The notes: generated by a model not told the origin, from the sequence alone. A DNA stretch of 64,000 nt from Acidisarcina sp. (GCA_035539175.1 DATLIY010000007.1:930001-994000), one strand, 5' to 3'. Shown: positions 18,854 through 28,507, numbered from the stretch's first letter. Translations and numbers: made by a program.

Positions 18854-20026
18854 CTACTTCCGCAGCAGCTCACGGGCAATCACCATGCGCTGGATTTCGC
18901 TGGTGCCTTCTCCGATGGTGCAAAGCTTGACGTCGCGGTAGAACTTCTCGACCGGGTAGTCCTTGATGAACCCGTAACCGCCGTGTATCTGCACCGCCTC
19001 ATCGCAGATGCGCACAGCGACCTCGCTCGCGTAGAGCTTCGCCATCGAAGACTCCAGCGTCGTCTTCTCGCCTGCATCCTTCATCACGGCTGCACGGTGG
19101 GTCAGCAGGCGGGCTGCGTCCAACTGCGTGGCCATATCGGCGAGTTTCCACTGGATTCCCTGGAACTCCGCGATGGCATGGCCGAACTGCCGTCGCTGCT
19201 CGGAGTATTCGAGCGCCGCTTCAAACGCGCCTTTGGCGATTCCAAGCGAAAGCGCCGCAATCGAAATGCGTCCGCCATCGAGCACGCGCATGGCATCGAT
19301 GAAGCCTTCCCCTTCCATGCCCAGCAGGTTTTCCGCGGGAATCTCACAATCTTCGAAGATCAGCTCAGAGGTATCGCTGGCGCGCAGGCCCAGCTTGTTC
19401 TCCTTCTTGCCCGGGCGGAAACCGGGCGTGCCCTTTTCGACGACAAAGGCGGAGAGTCCGCGGGTGCCTTTATCGCGGTCGGTGACCGCAATAACGACGG
19501 AGATATCGGCATAGTGTCCATTGGTGATGAAGGTCTTGTTGCCATTGAGCACCCATCGATCCCCTTTGCGGACAGCGGTGGTGCGGGCACTCGCCGCATC
19601 CGATCCCGAGCCGGGTTCGGTCAATGCCCAGGCCCCCAGCGCCTCCGCCGTTGCCAGTCGCGGCAGATAACGCCGCTTTTGCGCCTCGTTAGCGACCAGA
19701 AAGATGTGATTCGTGCAGAGCGAATTGTGCGAAGCGACGATGATGCCAATCGACGCGTCGACCGCCGACAACTCTTCCACGGCAAGCACGTACTCCACAT
19801 AGCCAAGATCGGAACCGCCATACTCGGCGGGCAACAGAATTCCCATCAGGCCCATGCGGCCAAGCTGGCGAATCAGATCGCCGGGAAACTCACTCGCCTC
19901 GTCCCAGCGCATGACATTGGGCAGGATCTCACGCGCGGCAAAATCGCGGATCTCCTTGCGCAACTGCTGTTGCTCCTGGGTGGCGGTGAAGGGATTCCGT
20001 GCTGCTTCCATTGCAGGAATAGACAT
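18854..20026 (-). CDS. Acyl-CoA dehydrogenase (short/medium-chain type)
   Basis: A 390-residue FAD enzyme that oxidises acyl-CoA to trans-2-enoyl-CoA. Domain order is normal: N-terminal helices ([13 protein letters not shown]), the FAD-contact [14 protein letters not shown], the beta domain, and the C-terminal helices with [20 protein letters not shown] and [10 protein letters not shown], in which the Glu is the catalytic base of the butyryl-CoA dehydrogenase group. No other beta-oxidation genes are adjacent, so the chain-length preference cannot be told from context; an isovaleryl-CoA or butyryl-CoA enzyme are both possible. Confidence 0.9.
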   Translation of the reverse strand: MSIPAMEAARNPFTATQEQQQLRKEIRDFAAREILPNVMRWDEASEFPGDLIRQLGRMGLMGILLPAEYGGSDLGYVEYVLAVEELSAVDASIGIIVASHNSLCTNHIFLVANEAQKRRYLPRLATAEALGAWALTEPGSGSDAASARTTAVRKGDRWVLNGNKTFITNGHYADISVVIAVTDRDKGTRGLSAFVVEKGTPGFRPGKKENKLGLRASDTSELIFEDCEIPAENLLGMEGEGFIDAMRVLDGGRISIAALSLGIAKGAFEAALEYSEQRRQFGHAIAEFQGIQWKLADMATQLDAARLLTHRAAVMKDAGEKTTLESSMAKLYASEVAVRICDEAVQIHGGYGFIKDYPVEKFYRDVKLCTIGEGTSEIQRMVIARELLRK

Positions 20027-20235
20027 TGGCCTAAGCTCCGGTCCACACAGATTGACTCAGCTCGCGCCCCCGGGAGAGCGGCGGCCAGAGGAAAACTTGT
20101 GATCGTACCACCTGGACAGAAGGCTTGTCGCCGCAGCCATGCATAAAGATCCGCATCTATTTGATGCAGCAAAAATTAGCGCGGCTAGCAGAACGAGGCA
20201 ATACCCTTCTGGCAGGCGTGGCCTTGGGCAGAGGC

Positions 20236-20598
20236 TCAGTCCTGCTTCTTCATAAACATTCCGATGCAGGCGCCGGTCGGATCGATGAATATGCTGATCC
20301 ACCCCACGTCCGGCACCTGCTCAGAATCGAGAAGTACATTCGCGCCCAGGGTTTTGGCCTGTGCGGTCGAGGTGTGGATGTCTCCAACTTCGACATAGGG
20401 AACCCACATCGAGGGCGCGCCCGGCATCTGCTGCTTCATCATCCCCCCTCCGGTGCCTTTTCCAACGTCGATCATGGTATAGGTGCCGCTGGGCATCGGC
20501 ATGTCCTGCAAGCTCCAGTCAAAGAGCTTGGAATAGAAGGCCTTGGCTTTGTCTACATCGGTTGTGCTGAGTTCAATGTGCACAAAAGGATTCGGCAT
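20236..20598 (-). CDS. VOC-family (glyoxalase/bleomycin resistance fold) protein
   Basis: A 120-residue single VOC unit. It begins FVHIELSTTDVDKAKAFYSKLFDW, typical of the first beta-alpha-beta-beta-beta module, and ends with a second module containing DPTGACIGMF. The substrate is unknown. A strong ribosome site (GGAGGAG) lies 4 bases before the ATG. Its nearest upstream neighbour on the same strand ends with a terminator, so it is probably a single-gene transcript. Confidence 0.82.
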   Translation of the reverse strand: MPNPFVHIELSTTDVDKAKAFYSKLFDWSLQDMPMPSGTYTMIDVGKGTGGGMMKQQMPGAPSMWVPYVEVGDIHTSTAQAKTLGANVLLDSEQVPDVGWISIFIDPTGACIGMFMKKQD

Positions 20599-20715
20599 GC
20601 ATCTCCTCCGCGTACTGCAGTTGCAGGTGCGTCAGATCCACGGCGCGTCGCTGACGCCGTTTGCCCTGGCCGCGAAATTCTACAGGAAGCAGGACCACCG
20701 TGGCATCCGCGCAAA

Positions 20716-20749
20716 TAAAAAAGCGGCCCGCAGAAATTCTGCGAGCCGC
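20716..20749 (-). terminator. Rho-independent terminator of the secreted repeat protein gene
   Basis: On the minus strand the stem GCGGCtCGCAGAA / TTCTGCGgGCCGC is followed by TTTTTTATTT. It lies 22 bases after the stop codon at 20771. Confidence 0.85.
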
Positions 20750-20770
20750 CGGGATCCATACACGGACAGA

Positions 20771-22231
20771 TTAACGGGAGTGGGCGCCGCCATGAAACTC
20801 CCCGCCGCCATGGAACTGCTGCTGTGGAGCACTCTGTTGGCGTTGTGGAGGAGCGCTATAGCGCGGTTGCTGCTGCATGCTCTGCATACGCTGCTGCGGT
20901 GCGGGGTTATACCGCGGCTGCTGCTGCGGCATAACCTGCTGGCGCTGCTGCGGCATGTTGTAACGCTGCTCCGGCTGCGGTGCAGGGTTATACCGCGGCT
21001 GCGGCTGTGGCATAGCCTGCTGACGCTGCTGCGGCATGTTGTAACGCTGGTCCTGCTGCGGTCCAGGGTTGTACCGCGGCTGCTGCTGCGGCATAGCCTG
21101 CTGGCGCTGCTGCGGCATGTTGTAACGCTGCTCCGGCTGCGGTGCAGGGTTATACCGCGGCTGCGGCTGTGGCATAGCCTGCGGACGCTGCTGCGGCATG
21201 TTGCGCTGATCCTGCTGCGGTGCACCCTGCTGACGCTGCTGTTGCGGTGCGTTGTAGCGAGGCTGCGCTCCCTGATTTGGCTGCGGAGCATTGTACCCAG
21301 GCCGCCCGTTCTGAACATTGTTGTTGTTCATCGCCTGGCCCGCACGACCCTGGGGCGCGGCCTGCCGCCCGTTCAACGGAGACGCGCCATTGCCTGAGGG
21401 ATTCCCATTCCGCTGCGGCGTATTCTGCTGCATGTTTCCTTGCATAGCTCCACGCGGGCTGTTCTCATTCGGCGTGCCGTTATGCGAAGGCGCTGGCCGG
21501 TTCGTCGCGGGCACAACGGAACGGTCATTGAAGGCTCCGGGCCGAGGCGTAGCCGCGATTGCCGGAGCACCATGATTTACCGAAGCCCACTGTTGACGAT
21601 TGCCGCGGGCAAGTTGAACCTGCTGCTGCTGCACCGCCGCGGGCTCGATATGTCTTTGGTTGACGGCAGCCATTTCCTGCGGAGTGGGCCGCGCTGCGAT
21701 GCCGCCGTTGCCGCCGTTGTAGCTGACGCGGTTGTTGTTGTAGTTATTGATGACGGTCTTGTTATAGACGTTGTGAACATTGGTGATGTTGATGTTGTTC
21801 ACCGTCTGGTTGTAGTTGAAGTGATTGCCCCGCCAGTAGCCGCCTTCATACCCACGGCCAAAATAGCCGTAGCCGTAATTCACTCCGCCGTAGTAGCCAA
21901 TCTGCGGACCCCAGTAGCCCTCATGCCACCGATAGAATCCGTCACCCCAGCCCCAGTAGCCAGGCGTCCATAGATAACCGGCCATCGGAGCCAGAACCCA
22001 CGTTCCCGGAACCCAATAGTAGCCGCCGCCCTCATCCTCGTCATCTCCGGCATAGGCCCAGTAGCCCGGCGTCCAAATGTAGCCTTCACCCGGGCAAAGG
22101 GGCTGCGCATACACAGGAAGCGGCGGAGGCGGGAAGTTGACGGAGATAAAGACCCCACCGAACGACAGCGCCGGAACAACGGCCAGTACAAGAGCAACCA
22201 GCCATACACGGAATGAAAAGATGGAGCGCAT
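20771..22231 (-). CDS. Secreted YXWGXW-type aromatic-rich protein with Gln/Pro-rich repeats
   Basis: About 486 residues. An N-terminal signal peptide (MRSIFSFRVWLVALVLAVVPALSFG) is followed by a segment with repeated W-x-P-G-Y-W motifs (YIWTPGYW, YYWVPGTW, YLWTPGYW), as in YXWGXW/BcpO-related surface proteins. An Asn-rich stretch (about residues 130-190) and a long Gln/Pro/Met/Arg-rich tail of 27-residue repeats come next. The ATG at 22231 was chosen for its signal peptide and AAGGTTGG ribosome site; the frame is open for 72 codons upstream without one. The family is common in acidobacteria and beta-proteobacteria; the function is not known, and an extracellular or outer-membrane location is inferred. 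Confidence 0.75.
   Translation of the reverse strand: MRSIFSFRVWLVALVLAVVPALSFGGVFISVNFPPPPLPVYAQPLCPGEGYIWTPGYWAYAGDDEDEGGGYYWVPGTWVLAPMAGYLWTPGYWGWGDGFYRWHEGYWGPQIGYYGGVNYGYGYFGRGYEGGYWRGNHFNYNQTVNNINITNVHNVYNKTVINNYNNNRVSYNGGNGGIAARPTPQEMAAVNQRHIEPAAVQQQQVQLARGNRQQWASVNHGAPAIAATPRPGAFNDRSVVPATNRPAPSHNGTPNENSPRGAMQGNMQQNTPQRNGNPSGNGASPLNGRQAAPQGRAGQAMNNNNVQNGRPGYNAPQPNQGAQPRYNAPQQQRQQGAPQQDQRNMPQQRPQAMPQPQPRYNPAPQPEQRYNMPQQRQQAMPQQQPRYNPGPQQDQRYNMPQQRQQAMPQPQPRYNPAPQPEQRYNMPQQRQQVMPQQQPRYNPAPQQRMQSMQQQPRYSAPPQRQQSAPQQQFHGGGEFHGGAHSR
20951..21193 (-). repeat. 81-base tandem repeat within the Gln/Pro-rich tail
   Basis: Three near-identical 81-base units begin at 20951, 21032 and 21113, with degenerate partial units on both sides. 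Each encodes 27 residues of the form MPQQRQQAMPQ...PRYNP...QRYN. The unit keeps the reading frame, so copy number can vary without breaking the gene. Confidence 0.85.
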
Positions 22232-22497
22232 TTTTGACCAACCTTGCCTGCACATCCCTCGCTTTCCCGATCCTGCGTGGGTTGCGTGGAGTGAGCGGCG
22301 AGATCTCCGCACCTGGCGAAGATCACTCCTGCCTATACGAACCGGGGTTGTGAAAATTAGTTGTTGTTTGTTTGCACATTCGCCTGTGCAGGCATGACGC
22401 TCTAACACTTTAGCAGCCAAAAAATATCTCCGATGCAGACAACCCAATGCAGCAACTTCTGTGCATCTGTGGTGCGTGCAGGCGGAGGCTTCTCCGC

Positions 22498-23655
22498 TTA
22501 CACGCCGGCAAGCGCCTGCTCAAGATCGCCAAGGATATCCTCGACATCTTCCACGCCAACCGACATGCGCAGCATGCCATCGGTGATTCCGATCTTCGCC
22601 CGTCCCTCTTCGCCAAGAGCAGCATGAGTCATGCTGGCAGGGTGCGACATCAGGGTCTCCACTCCGCCGAGCGAATCCCCCAGGATGCAAAGGCGCAGGC
22701 GCCGCTGCAGCGCGCTGGCATTGGCAAAGGATCCCGTGTCGAAGGTGAGCAGCGATCCGAAGCCGGACATCTGCCGCCGTGCCAGATCATATTGCGGATG
22801 CGAGGGCAGCCCCGGGTAGAAGACCCTGGAGACCTTAGGATGCTGGTCAAGATACGCAGCCACGGCGCGGCCATTGGCATCGTGTTGCCGCATACGCAGA
22901 GCCAGCGTCTTGACGCCGCGCAACACGAGATAGGCCTCAAATGGCGAGAGAATCGCACCGGTACACTTCTTCACAAAGGAGAAGCGTTTCCGATGCTCCG
23001 GACGCGTGCCGACGAGCACGCCGCCAAGTCCGTCGCTGTGGCCATTCAGAAATTTCGTCGTGGAGTGCATCACGATATCGGCGCCAAACTCAATGGGACG
23101 CTGAAAGTATGGCGACATGAAGGTATTGTCCACGCTCAACTCCACCCCGGCCGCATGGCAGATCTCCGCAAGGGCGTGAATATCCGTCAGCGACAACAGC
23201 GGGTTGGTGGGCGTTTCGACGTGTACCAGCCGGGTATTCGGCCGCAGCGCAGCACGAATCTTCTCCGGGTCCGCGCTATCGGCGTACGTAAATTCGATGC
23301 CGTAGTGGGCCACGATCTCGTTAAAAAGACGCGGCACCCCGCCATATATAGAGGAGCCGCAAATCACATGGTCGCCACTGTGCAGCATGGTGACAAGAGC
23401 CGTGATCGCCGCCATGCCGCTGCCAAAGCAATGCGCACTCGTTCCGCCCTCGAGCACGCGCAGGCTCTCCTCCAGGGCATCGCTGGTGGGGTTGGCAAGG
23501 CGGGAGTACTCGTATCCCTTGCTCTTGCCGATCTCATCCTGCGCGAAGGTGGAGGTTGCATAAATGGGCACATTCACCGCGCCGGTGCGTGCCTCCGGTG
23601 CCTGGCCAGCGTGAATCGCACGGGTGGAGAAGCCTGTTTTCGCGTCTTTCGTCAT
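22498..23655 (-). CDS. Cystathionine gamma-synthase/lyase-family PLP enzyme
   Basis: A 385-residue trans-sulfuration enzyme. STRAIHAGQAPEARTGAVNVPIYATSTF and YEYSRLANPT are family signatures; FGSGMAAI contacts PLP phosphate, and the PLP lysine is in HSTTKFLNGHSDGLGG. The family covers cystathionine gamma-synthase, cystathionine beta- and gamma-lyases and O-acylhomoserine sulfhydrylase. Sequence reading alone does not separate these safely; gamma-synthase or gamma-lyase is most likely. The ATG at 23655 is preceded by AAGGAAGAG. No SAM riboswitch pattern was recognised in the 90-base upstream gap. Confidence 0.85.
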   Translation of the reverse strand: MTKDAKTGFSTRAIHAGQAPEARTGAVNVPIYATSTFAQDEIGKSKGYEYSRLANPTSDALEESLRVLEGGTSAHCFGSGMAAITALVTMLHSGDHVICGSSIYGGVPRLFNEIVAHYGIEFTYADSADPEKIRAALRPNTRLVHVETPTNPLLSLTDIHALAEICHAAGVELSVDNTFMSPYFQRPIEFGADIVMHSTTKFLNGHSDGLGGVLVGTRPEHRKRFSFVKKCTGAILSPFEAYLVLRGVKTLALRMRQHDANGRAVAAYLDQHPKVSRVFYPGLPSHPQYDLARRQMSGFGSLLTFDTGSFANASALQRRLRLCILGDSLGGVETLMSHPASMTHAALGEEGRAKIGITDGMLRMSVGVEDVEDILGDLEQALAGV

Positions 23656-23745
23656 CACTCTTCCTTACCTCAGAATGGCTACCACAGGCGTCGAGGCGGG
23701 CACAGGGATATTCCGGCGCTCGAAAGCCGGACCGGTGTCCCCAGC

Positions 23746-24882
23746 TCATCTTCCGGTGCCGGTTGCGGTCTTAACGGGGGCTCCCTTTACCCCTCGCGGG
23801 TAGTAGCCGGTGCGGGTGCGCACGGTGAGCTTTCCGCCACCCCGGGCCTTGGCCTCAAGGTGGATCAACCGATACCCGCCTTCGCTTGCGGGCTTGGTGG
23901 AGTGGTATCCGAGAGTGTACTGATTGCGGATATCGCGGGCGACCTCGGAGGCGATCTCGTCCACCTGGTTGAGAGATTTTGGAAAGTACGCCACCCCGCC
24001 TGTCTCACTGGAGAGAAGCTGCAAGGCACGCTTGGCGCGGCGGTTTTCGCGGCTGCTGTTTTCGTCGCCGAAGAGCAACCCGATGGAGTAAACAATGGGC
24101 CCCTGCAGCTCCTGAATCCTGCGGATGGTCTGCTCCAGCGTCAGAGTGGAGGCATTGTCTTCGCCATCGGTGATGATGAGAAGCACCTGCTTCGGCCGCG
24201 TGCCGTACTTGGCAAGCTGATCCGCCGAGGCCACCACCGCATCGTAGAGCGCGGTACCGCCCTTGGAGTCGATATGGCTCAGGCCCTCGCGGAGTTTGTT
24301 CACGTCCGAGGTGAAGTCCTGATCGATGAATGCCTCATCGGAGAAGTTCACAATGAAGGCCTCGTCGTGAGGATTCGATGCCTTCACCAGATCCAGAGCG
24401 GCGGCATTGACGCCGGCGCGCTTATGCAGCATGGATCCTGAATTGTCCACCACCATGCCCATGGATACCGGTATGTCCTCGTGCTGGAAGGAGGTGATCG
24501 TCTGACGGACGCCGTCCTCGGAGAGGGTAAAGTCCTGCTTGCCGAGGGTATTGACCAGGTGATTGCTGTCATCGAGCACGGTGACGTTGAGAATCACCTC
24601 GTCCACATCGCGGCGCAGGGTGAATCCGCCCGACGAACTGCGGGTAATGTCGCCGGAGCCGGCATTGGAATCAGGAGGCGTGACGGGTGAAGTTCCCGCG
24701 GCATCAGGAGAACGCACCGGGTCGCGATCTACGTCAAGCGGTGGTTGTACCTCAGCCGCCGGTTTTTGCGCAGTGGTTGGAGCCGCCATCTGCGCAACGG
24801 CGATGGCGTGCGGCGAAGCCCAGATAGAAGCGGCAAACAGAAGACCCGTTAAGACTGCCAATCGATTACTGCAGAGGTGCAT
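23746..24882 (-). CDS. Secreted VWFA-domain protein (acidobacterial type), copy 1
   Basis: About 378 residues: signal peptide (LAVLTGLLFAASIWAS), a Pro/Ala-rich linker, then LRRDVDEVILNVTVLDDSNHLVNTLGKQDFTLSEDG, the short beta-module that precedes VWA in this family, and a VWA domain with a complete MIDAS (DNSGSM, then the Thr of GGTALYD and the Asp of ITDGEDN). The C-terminal YTLGYHS and TRTGYYPRG match the acidobacterial VWFA-related family. Function is unknown; metal-dependent protein binding in the envelope is expected. I prefer the ATG at 24882; one at 24900 adds six acidic residues before the signal peptide. It overlaps the next copy by 17 bases. Confidence 0.8.
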   Translation of the reverse strand: MHLCSNRLAVLTGLLFAASIWASPHAIAVAQMAAPTTAQKPAAEVQPPLDVDRDPVRSPDAAGTSPVTPPDSNAGSGDITRSSSGGFTLRRDVDEVILNVTVLDDSNHLVNTLGKQDFTLSEDGVRQTITSFQHEDIPVSMGMVVDNSGSMLHKRAGVNAAALDLVKASNPHDEAFIVNFSDEAFIDQDFTSDVNKLREGLSHIDSKGGTALYDAVVASADQLAKYGTRPKQVLLIITDGEDNASTLTLEQTIRRIQELQGPIVYSIGLLFGDENSSRENRRAKRALQLLSSETGGVAYFPKSLNQVDEIASEVARDIRNQYTLGYHSTKPASEGGYRLIHLEAKARGGGKLTVRTRTGYYPRGVKGAPVKTATGTGR

Positions 24883-25894
24883 AGTATCCGGTTCGGGCAT
24901 GGACGGTAAGCGGGGGCAGTCCCTGGGGCGGCACCAGCTTTACCTTCAATTTACGCCACTTGCCGTCCCGCTTGGTGTCATTTGGGTTGTAGCCGATCAC
25001 ATATTCGTTTCGCAGCTCAACGCTGATCTTGATCGCCATATCGCCCATGTCCGCGAGATCGTCAACTTTGAACAGCCGGCCGCCCGTCTCCTCGCTTAAC
25101 TCCTGCAAAAGCATGGGTCCGAGCTTCTCTTCCGTCGTGGCCGCATAGGGGTCAAAGATGCCGATGGAGTACATCTGCACATCTCCTTCACGGACTTGCG
25201 AGCGCACCTCGCCCTCGGTGTAGCGGCTTCGGTTATCGCCCCCGTCGCTGACCACCAGGATGGCTTTGCGCTCATATTTGGCCTGCTTCATCTTGTTCAT
25301 CCCGAAATAAATGGCATCGAGCAAGGCGGTGCGGTGTCCCGCCCGAACCGTCATCAGACGGGCTTGTATGTCCTCGATAGATGAGGTGAAGTCCTCGATC
25401 AGCTCAGGACGGTCATTAAATCCGATGACGAAGAATTCATCCTGCGGATTCGCGGTCTTGAGGAACTCGATAATGGAGTCCTTGGCCCGCGCCACTTTGT
25501 TGGACATGCTCCCGCTCAAGTCGAAGACGATCCCTATCGAGACAGGGGCGTCTTCGCAGGAGAAGCTTTTGATCTTCTGCAGACTGTTGTTGTCGTAAAC
25601 AAAGAAATCTTCTCTATCCAGTCCGGTGACCAGCCGGTTGAGCGGATCGGTGACCGTGACCGGCACCAGGACGAGGTTGACGTCCACGCGAATGCGCTGC
25701 CCCGGCCTGGCGCGGAGAGACGATGCATCCGCCGCTGCGACGGTTGGTTCCGTTGGAGCGGTTGCCGGTGAAGCGGCGGTTGCTGGCGGGGGGACTGGAG
25801 GATCAATGTGTACTTTGTTAAGAGTATCTTCCTGGGCACGGAGTGGAAGGGCGCCGGCCAGCGCAAGCGCCAATCCCATCATCACAAGGCGCAT
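24866..25894 (-). CDS. Secreted VWFA-domain protein (acidobacterial type), copy 2
   Basis: About 342 residues with a signal peptide (LVMMGLALALAGALPLRAQ), the preceding module VDVNLVLVPVTVTDPLNRLVTGLDREDFFVYD, and a VWA domain with MIDAS residues DLSGSM, the Thr of RTALLD and VSDGGDN. The C-terminus YVIGYNP ... ARTGYYAP parallels copy 1, so the two are tandem paralogues with diverged sequence. The frame is open to an ATG at 26032, which would put 46 residues before the signal peptide; the internal ATG is preferred although its ribosome site is weak. It is transcribed before copy 1. Confidence 0.78.
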   Translation of the reverse strand: MRLVMMGLALALAGALPLRAQEDTLNKVHIDPPVPPPATAASPATAPTEPTVAAADASSLRARPGQRIRVDVNLVLVPVTVTDPLNRLVTGLDREDFFVYDNNSLQKIKSFSCEDAPVSIGIVFDLSGSMSNKVARAKDSIIEFLKTANPQDEFFVIGFNDRPELIEDFTSSIEDIQARLMTVRAGHRTALLDAIYFGMNKMKQAKYERKAILVVSDGGDNRSRYTEGEVRSQVREGDVQMYSIGIFDPYAATTEEKLGPMLLQELSEETGGRLFKVDDLADMGDMAIKISVELRNEYVIGYNPNDTKRDGKWRKLKVKLVPPQGLPPLTVHARTGYYAPLQ

Positions 25895-26334
25895 GCGCAG
25901 AGCGCCGTAGCTGGTGCCACAATGTGAAGTGCCGAAGCCTGGGGAAGACATGCTCGACAGCGTGCTGGCGGTGGCGATTCCAGCGAGAAATCCCTTGCCC
26001 CGTGGACCTGTAAAACCCCTGATGAGCGCCATAAAACTGAGCCCTCGTTGGCGAATAGTAGCACGACGTTCCTATATCGCGTGCCTTCGCTTTACCATCC
26101 TGTCCCCGTATATTTGGATGCGAAGAAAAAGGCCGCATGATGCCGGGGAAGGAACAGCACTCCAGCAGCAAAGTACGCCGCCCATGACGAGCAGGATTCG
26201 ATCTGCGCACGCCGGAGTGGCATGCTCCAGCGTGGGCATCCGTCGCTGCGTTACAATCGAGCGAGCAAATTTTAACCCGTTGTAGATAGACCTTTTCCCG
26301 GTCCTTTACCCAACCCTGGAGTTCGATCCCTCGT
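25895..26334. other. Divergent intergenic region upstream of the DUF1015 operon
   Basis: This 440-base stretch lies between the second VWFA gene and the DUF1015 gene and shrinks to 302 bases if the VWFA start is at 26032. A TACAAT at 26252-26257 is a possible -10 for the DUF1015 operon; the same GTTACAATCG string occurs at 7625-7634 upstream of the TPR gene. No good -35 is seen. No further gene or hairpin was recognised. Confidence 0.4.
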
Positions 26335-27669
26335 ATGGCCCGCATCTATCCATTTCGCGCTCTGCGCTACAATCCTGCACTGGTACGGCTGGAAGACGTG
26401 GTTACCCAGCCCTATGACAAGATCACTCCCTCAATGCAACAGGCGTACTACCAGCGCAGCCCCTACAACCTGGTTCGCATCATCCTCGGGCTGCCGGAAT
26501 TGTTTGACACTCCGGAGGGCGAAAACGTTTATACCCGCGCAGCGAGAGATTTCTCCGAGTGGCGCCGGACGGGCATTCTGGTGCAGGACCAGACCCCTTC
26601 TATCTTTGCCTATACGCAGCGGTTTCCCGTCCCCGGAGGCAATGGAGCAGTATGCGAGCGCAAGGGATTCATCGCGCTGGGGAAGCTGTATGACTACAGC
26701 CAGCAGGTAGTCTTTCGCCACGAGCAGACTCTCGCAAAGCCAAAGTCGGACCGCCTGAATCTGCTGAAGGCAACGCATGCCCATTTCGGGCAGATTTTCA
26801 TGCTGTACTCCGATCCGGCGCAGATGGCGGACAAGATTCTCTCCTCCGAAGATGCCAGCCCCGAGGCCGAAGTGACGGATGAATATGGTGTCTCGCATCG
26901 CATTTCCCGGGTCAGCGATCCGAACACGATCAACATTCTACTGAGCGCGATGGCGGACAAGAAGCTGATCATTGCGGATGGCCATCACCGTTATGAGACT
27001 GCGCTGGCCTACTCCAAGCAGCACGCTCCGGCGACGGCAGAAGGCAGCGAGCGCAGTTCGAATTCCCTGCCGCAGCCACCCTATCCGGAAGCGGCGGTGA
27101 TGATGACGTTCGTCAACATGGATTCGGAGGGGCTGGTCATTCTGCCAACGCACCGCGTTGTGTTTGGGCTGGAGGGCTTCTCGCCAGCCGATTTTCTGGA
27201 GAAGGCAAAGCCATATTTCGACGTCGAAGCACTGAGCGAGAGCGACTCCGCCGCACTGCAGGCGCGGCTCTCCGCCGCGAGAAAAAATGGCACCGCGTTT
27301 ATCGCCGCAACCACAGCGGGGAATTTTCTCTTGAAGTCGCGGCCCGCGGCAATCGCGGCTGCCCTGGCCGACGTTCCGGAGCGCCAGCGCCAGATGGACG
27401 TGGTGCAACTGCACTCCTTGGTGCTGGAAAAGCTGCTGGGGATTACCCCCCAGGCGATCCTGGAGCAGCGCAACCTGCGCTACCTGCGCGAGGGTGGTGA
27501 GGCAATCGAACAGGTAGTTCGAGGCGAGGCGAGCGTGGCCTTCCTGATGAATCCAGTGACCATAAACCAGATCCGTGAAGTAGCCTTTGCCGGTGACGTG
27601 ATGCCGCAGAAATCTACCGATTTTTTCCCCAAGCTGCTGAGCGGGCTTACGATCTATGCCCTGGACTGA
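26335..27669 (+). CDS. DUF1015 family protein
   Basis: A 444-residue cytoplasmic protein matching DUF1015: the start RIYPFRALRYNP, the segment DVVTQPYDKITPSM, the core IADGHHRYETALAYS and the C-terminal FLMNPVTINQIREVAFAGDVMPQKSTDFFPK are all hallmarks. The family is widespread; its biochemical role is not established, though it is often said to be related to serine kinase SbnI/SerK-type enzymes. It is the first gene of a coupled run and overlaps the amidase start by 14 bases. Confidence 0.88.
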   Translation: MARIYPFRALRYNPALVRLEDVVTQPYDKITPSMQQAYYQRSPYNLVRIILGLPELFDTPEGENVYTRAARDFSEWRRTGILVQDQTPSIFAYTQRFPVPGGNGAVCERKGFIALGKLYDYSQQVVFRHEQTLAKPKSDRLNLLKATHAHFGQIFMLYSDPAQMADKILSSEDASPEAEVTDEYGVSHRISRVSDPNTINILLSAMADKKLIIADGHHRYETALAYSKQHAPATAEGSERSSNSLPQPPYPEAAVMMTFVNMDSEGLVILPTHRVVFGLEGFSPADFLEKAKPYFDVEALSESDSAALQARLSAARKNGTAFIAATTAGNFLLKSRPAAIAAALADVPERQRQMDVVQLHSLVLEKLLGITPQAILEQRNLRYLREGGEAIEQVVRGEASVAFLMNPVTINQIREVAFAGDVMPQKSTDFFPKLLSGLTIYALD

Positions 27670-28507
27670 GCTGCGCCGGGCTAAGGAATCTGCGCGTGTT
27701 GCACCGGTAGCCAATATCGCAACCGGCAAGGCTCGCCTACGTTTCCGGCCCAGGGCCGTTCTGCCCCTCTTCCTTCTTGTATTGCTGGTCCTGAGCGGCG
27801 CGATTGCCGCTCCTGCGCAGCAGGCTCCAGCAGTGCAGAGCAAACCGGCTATTCCGGCGGCTCCGCTTCCCGCGCCATTTCCCTCCGCCCCTCCGCCGCC
27901 CGTGCAACCGCGTTTTCAGGTGGTGCTGGATGCCGCGCACGGAGGCAGCGATACCGGGGCGCGCCTGGGGGATCGCCTGCTGGAGAAAGACGTCGTTCTG
28001 GCTCTCTCGGTGCGGCTGCGGTCGATTCTGTCGGCGCGAGGCATCGCGGTGACCACCACGCGGGAGAGCGATGCAAATCTTACCGCGGTGAACCGCGCGG
28101 AGGCAGCAAACCACGCAGTAGCCGCCGCATGCATCAGCCTTCATGCCACCGCCACCGGCAGCGGCGTACACCTGTTTACCTCCTCTCTGGCGGCGACTCA
28201 GCCAGGAAGCCGCTTCCTTCCCTGGCAAACGGCACAATCCGGGTCCATAACCCAGAGCCTGCGATTGTCGTCGGAGATCAACTCCGCCATGGCGCACGCG
28301 CAGGTGCCGGTAAGCCTGGGCCGAACCTCTATCGAGCCGCTGGATAGCTTTGCCTGCCCGGCGGTTGCGGTCGAGGTTGCACCGCTGGCAGCAGTCAAGG
28401 GCAGCCCGGGAGCACCGCTGTCCGACGCCAGCTACCAGGCCCGCATTGTGGATGCGCTGGCCGGGGCCATCCAGCAGTGGCGGGAAGACTGGAGGCAGCA
28501 GCCATGA
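27656..28507 (+). CDS. N-acetylmuramoyl-L-alanine amidase (Amidase_3)
   Basis: A 283-residue secreted or membrane-anchored amidase that cleaves the MurNAc-L-Ala bond. A hydrophobic segment at about residues 37-56 (VLPLFLLVLLVLSGAIAAPA) is followed by a Pro-rich linker and the Amidase_3 domain from about residue 85. Zinc-site features are VVLDAAHGGSDTGA (His), the Glu of LLEKDVVLAL, and SLHATA; the catalytic Glu is expected in VAVEVAPL. The usual LDPGHGG reads LDAAHGG, a mild variation. It overlaps DUF1015 upstream and the GerMN gene downstream (ATGA). Confidence 0.85.
   Translation: MPWTELRRAKESARVAPVANIATGKARLRFRPRAVLPLFLLVLLVLSGAIAAPAQQAPAVQSKPAIPAAPLPAPFPSAPPPPVQPRFQVVLDAAHGGSDTGARLGDRLLEKDVVLALSVRLRSILSARGIAVTTTRESDANLTAVNRAEAANHAVAAACISLHATATGSGVHLFTSSLAATQPGSRFLPWQTAQSGSITQSLRLSSEINSAMAHAQVPVSLGRTSIEPLDSFACPAVAVEVAPLAAVKGSPGAPLSDASYQARIVDALAGAIQQWREDWRQQP

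Noticed and set aside
23656-23745. SAM riboswitch before the trans-sulfuration enzyme
   Set aside because: The 90-base gap shows none of the conserved SAM-I or SAM-II core sequences.
22447-24441. A 664-codon plus-strand open frame
   Set aside because: It runs antisense through both the PLP enzyme and a VWFA gene, with low-complexity translation and no signal of a protein family.
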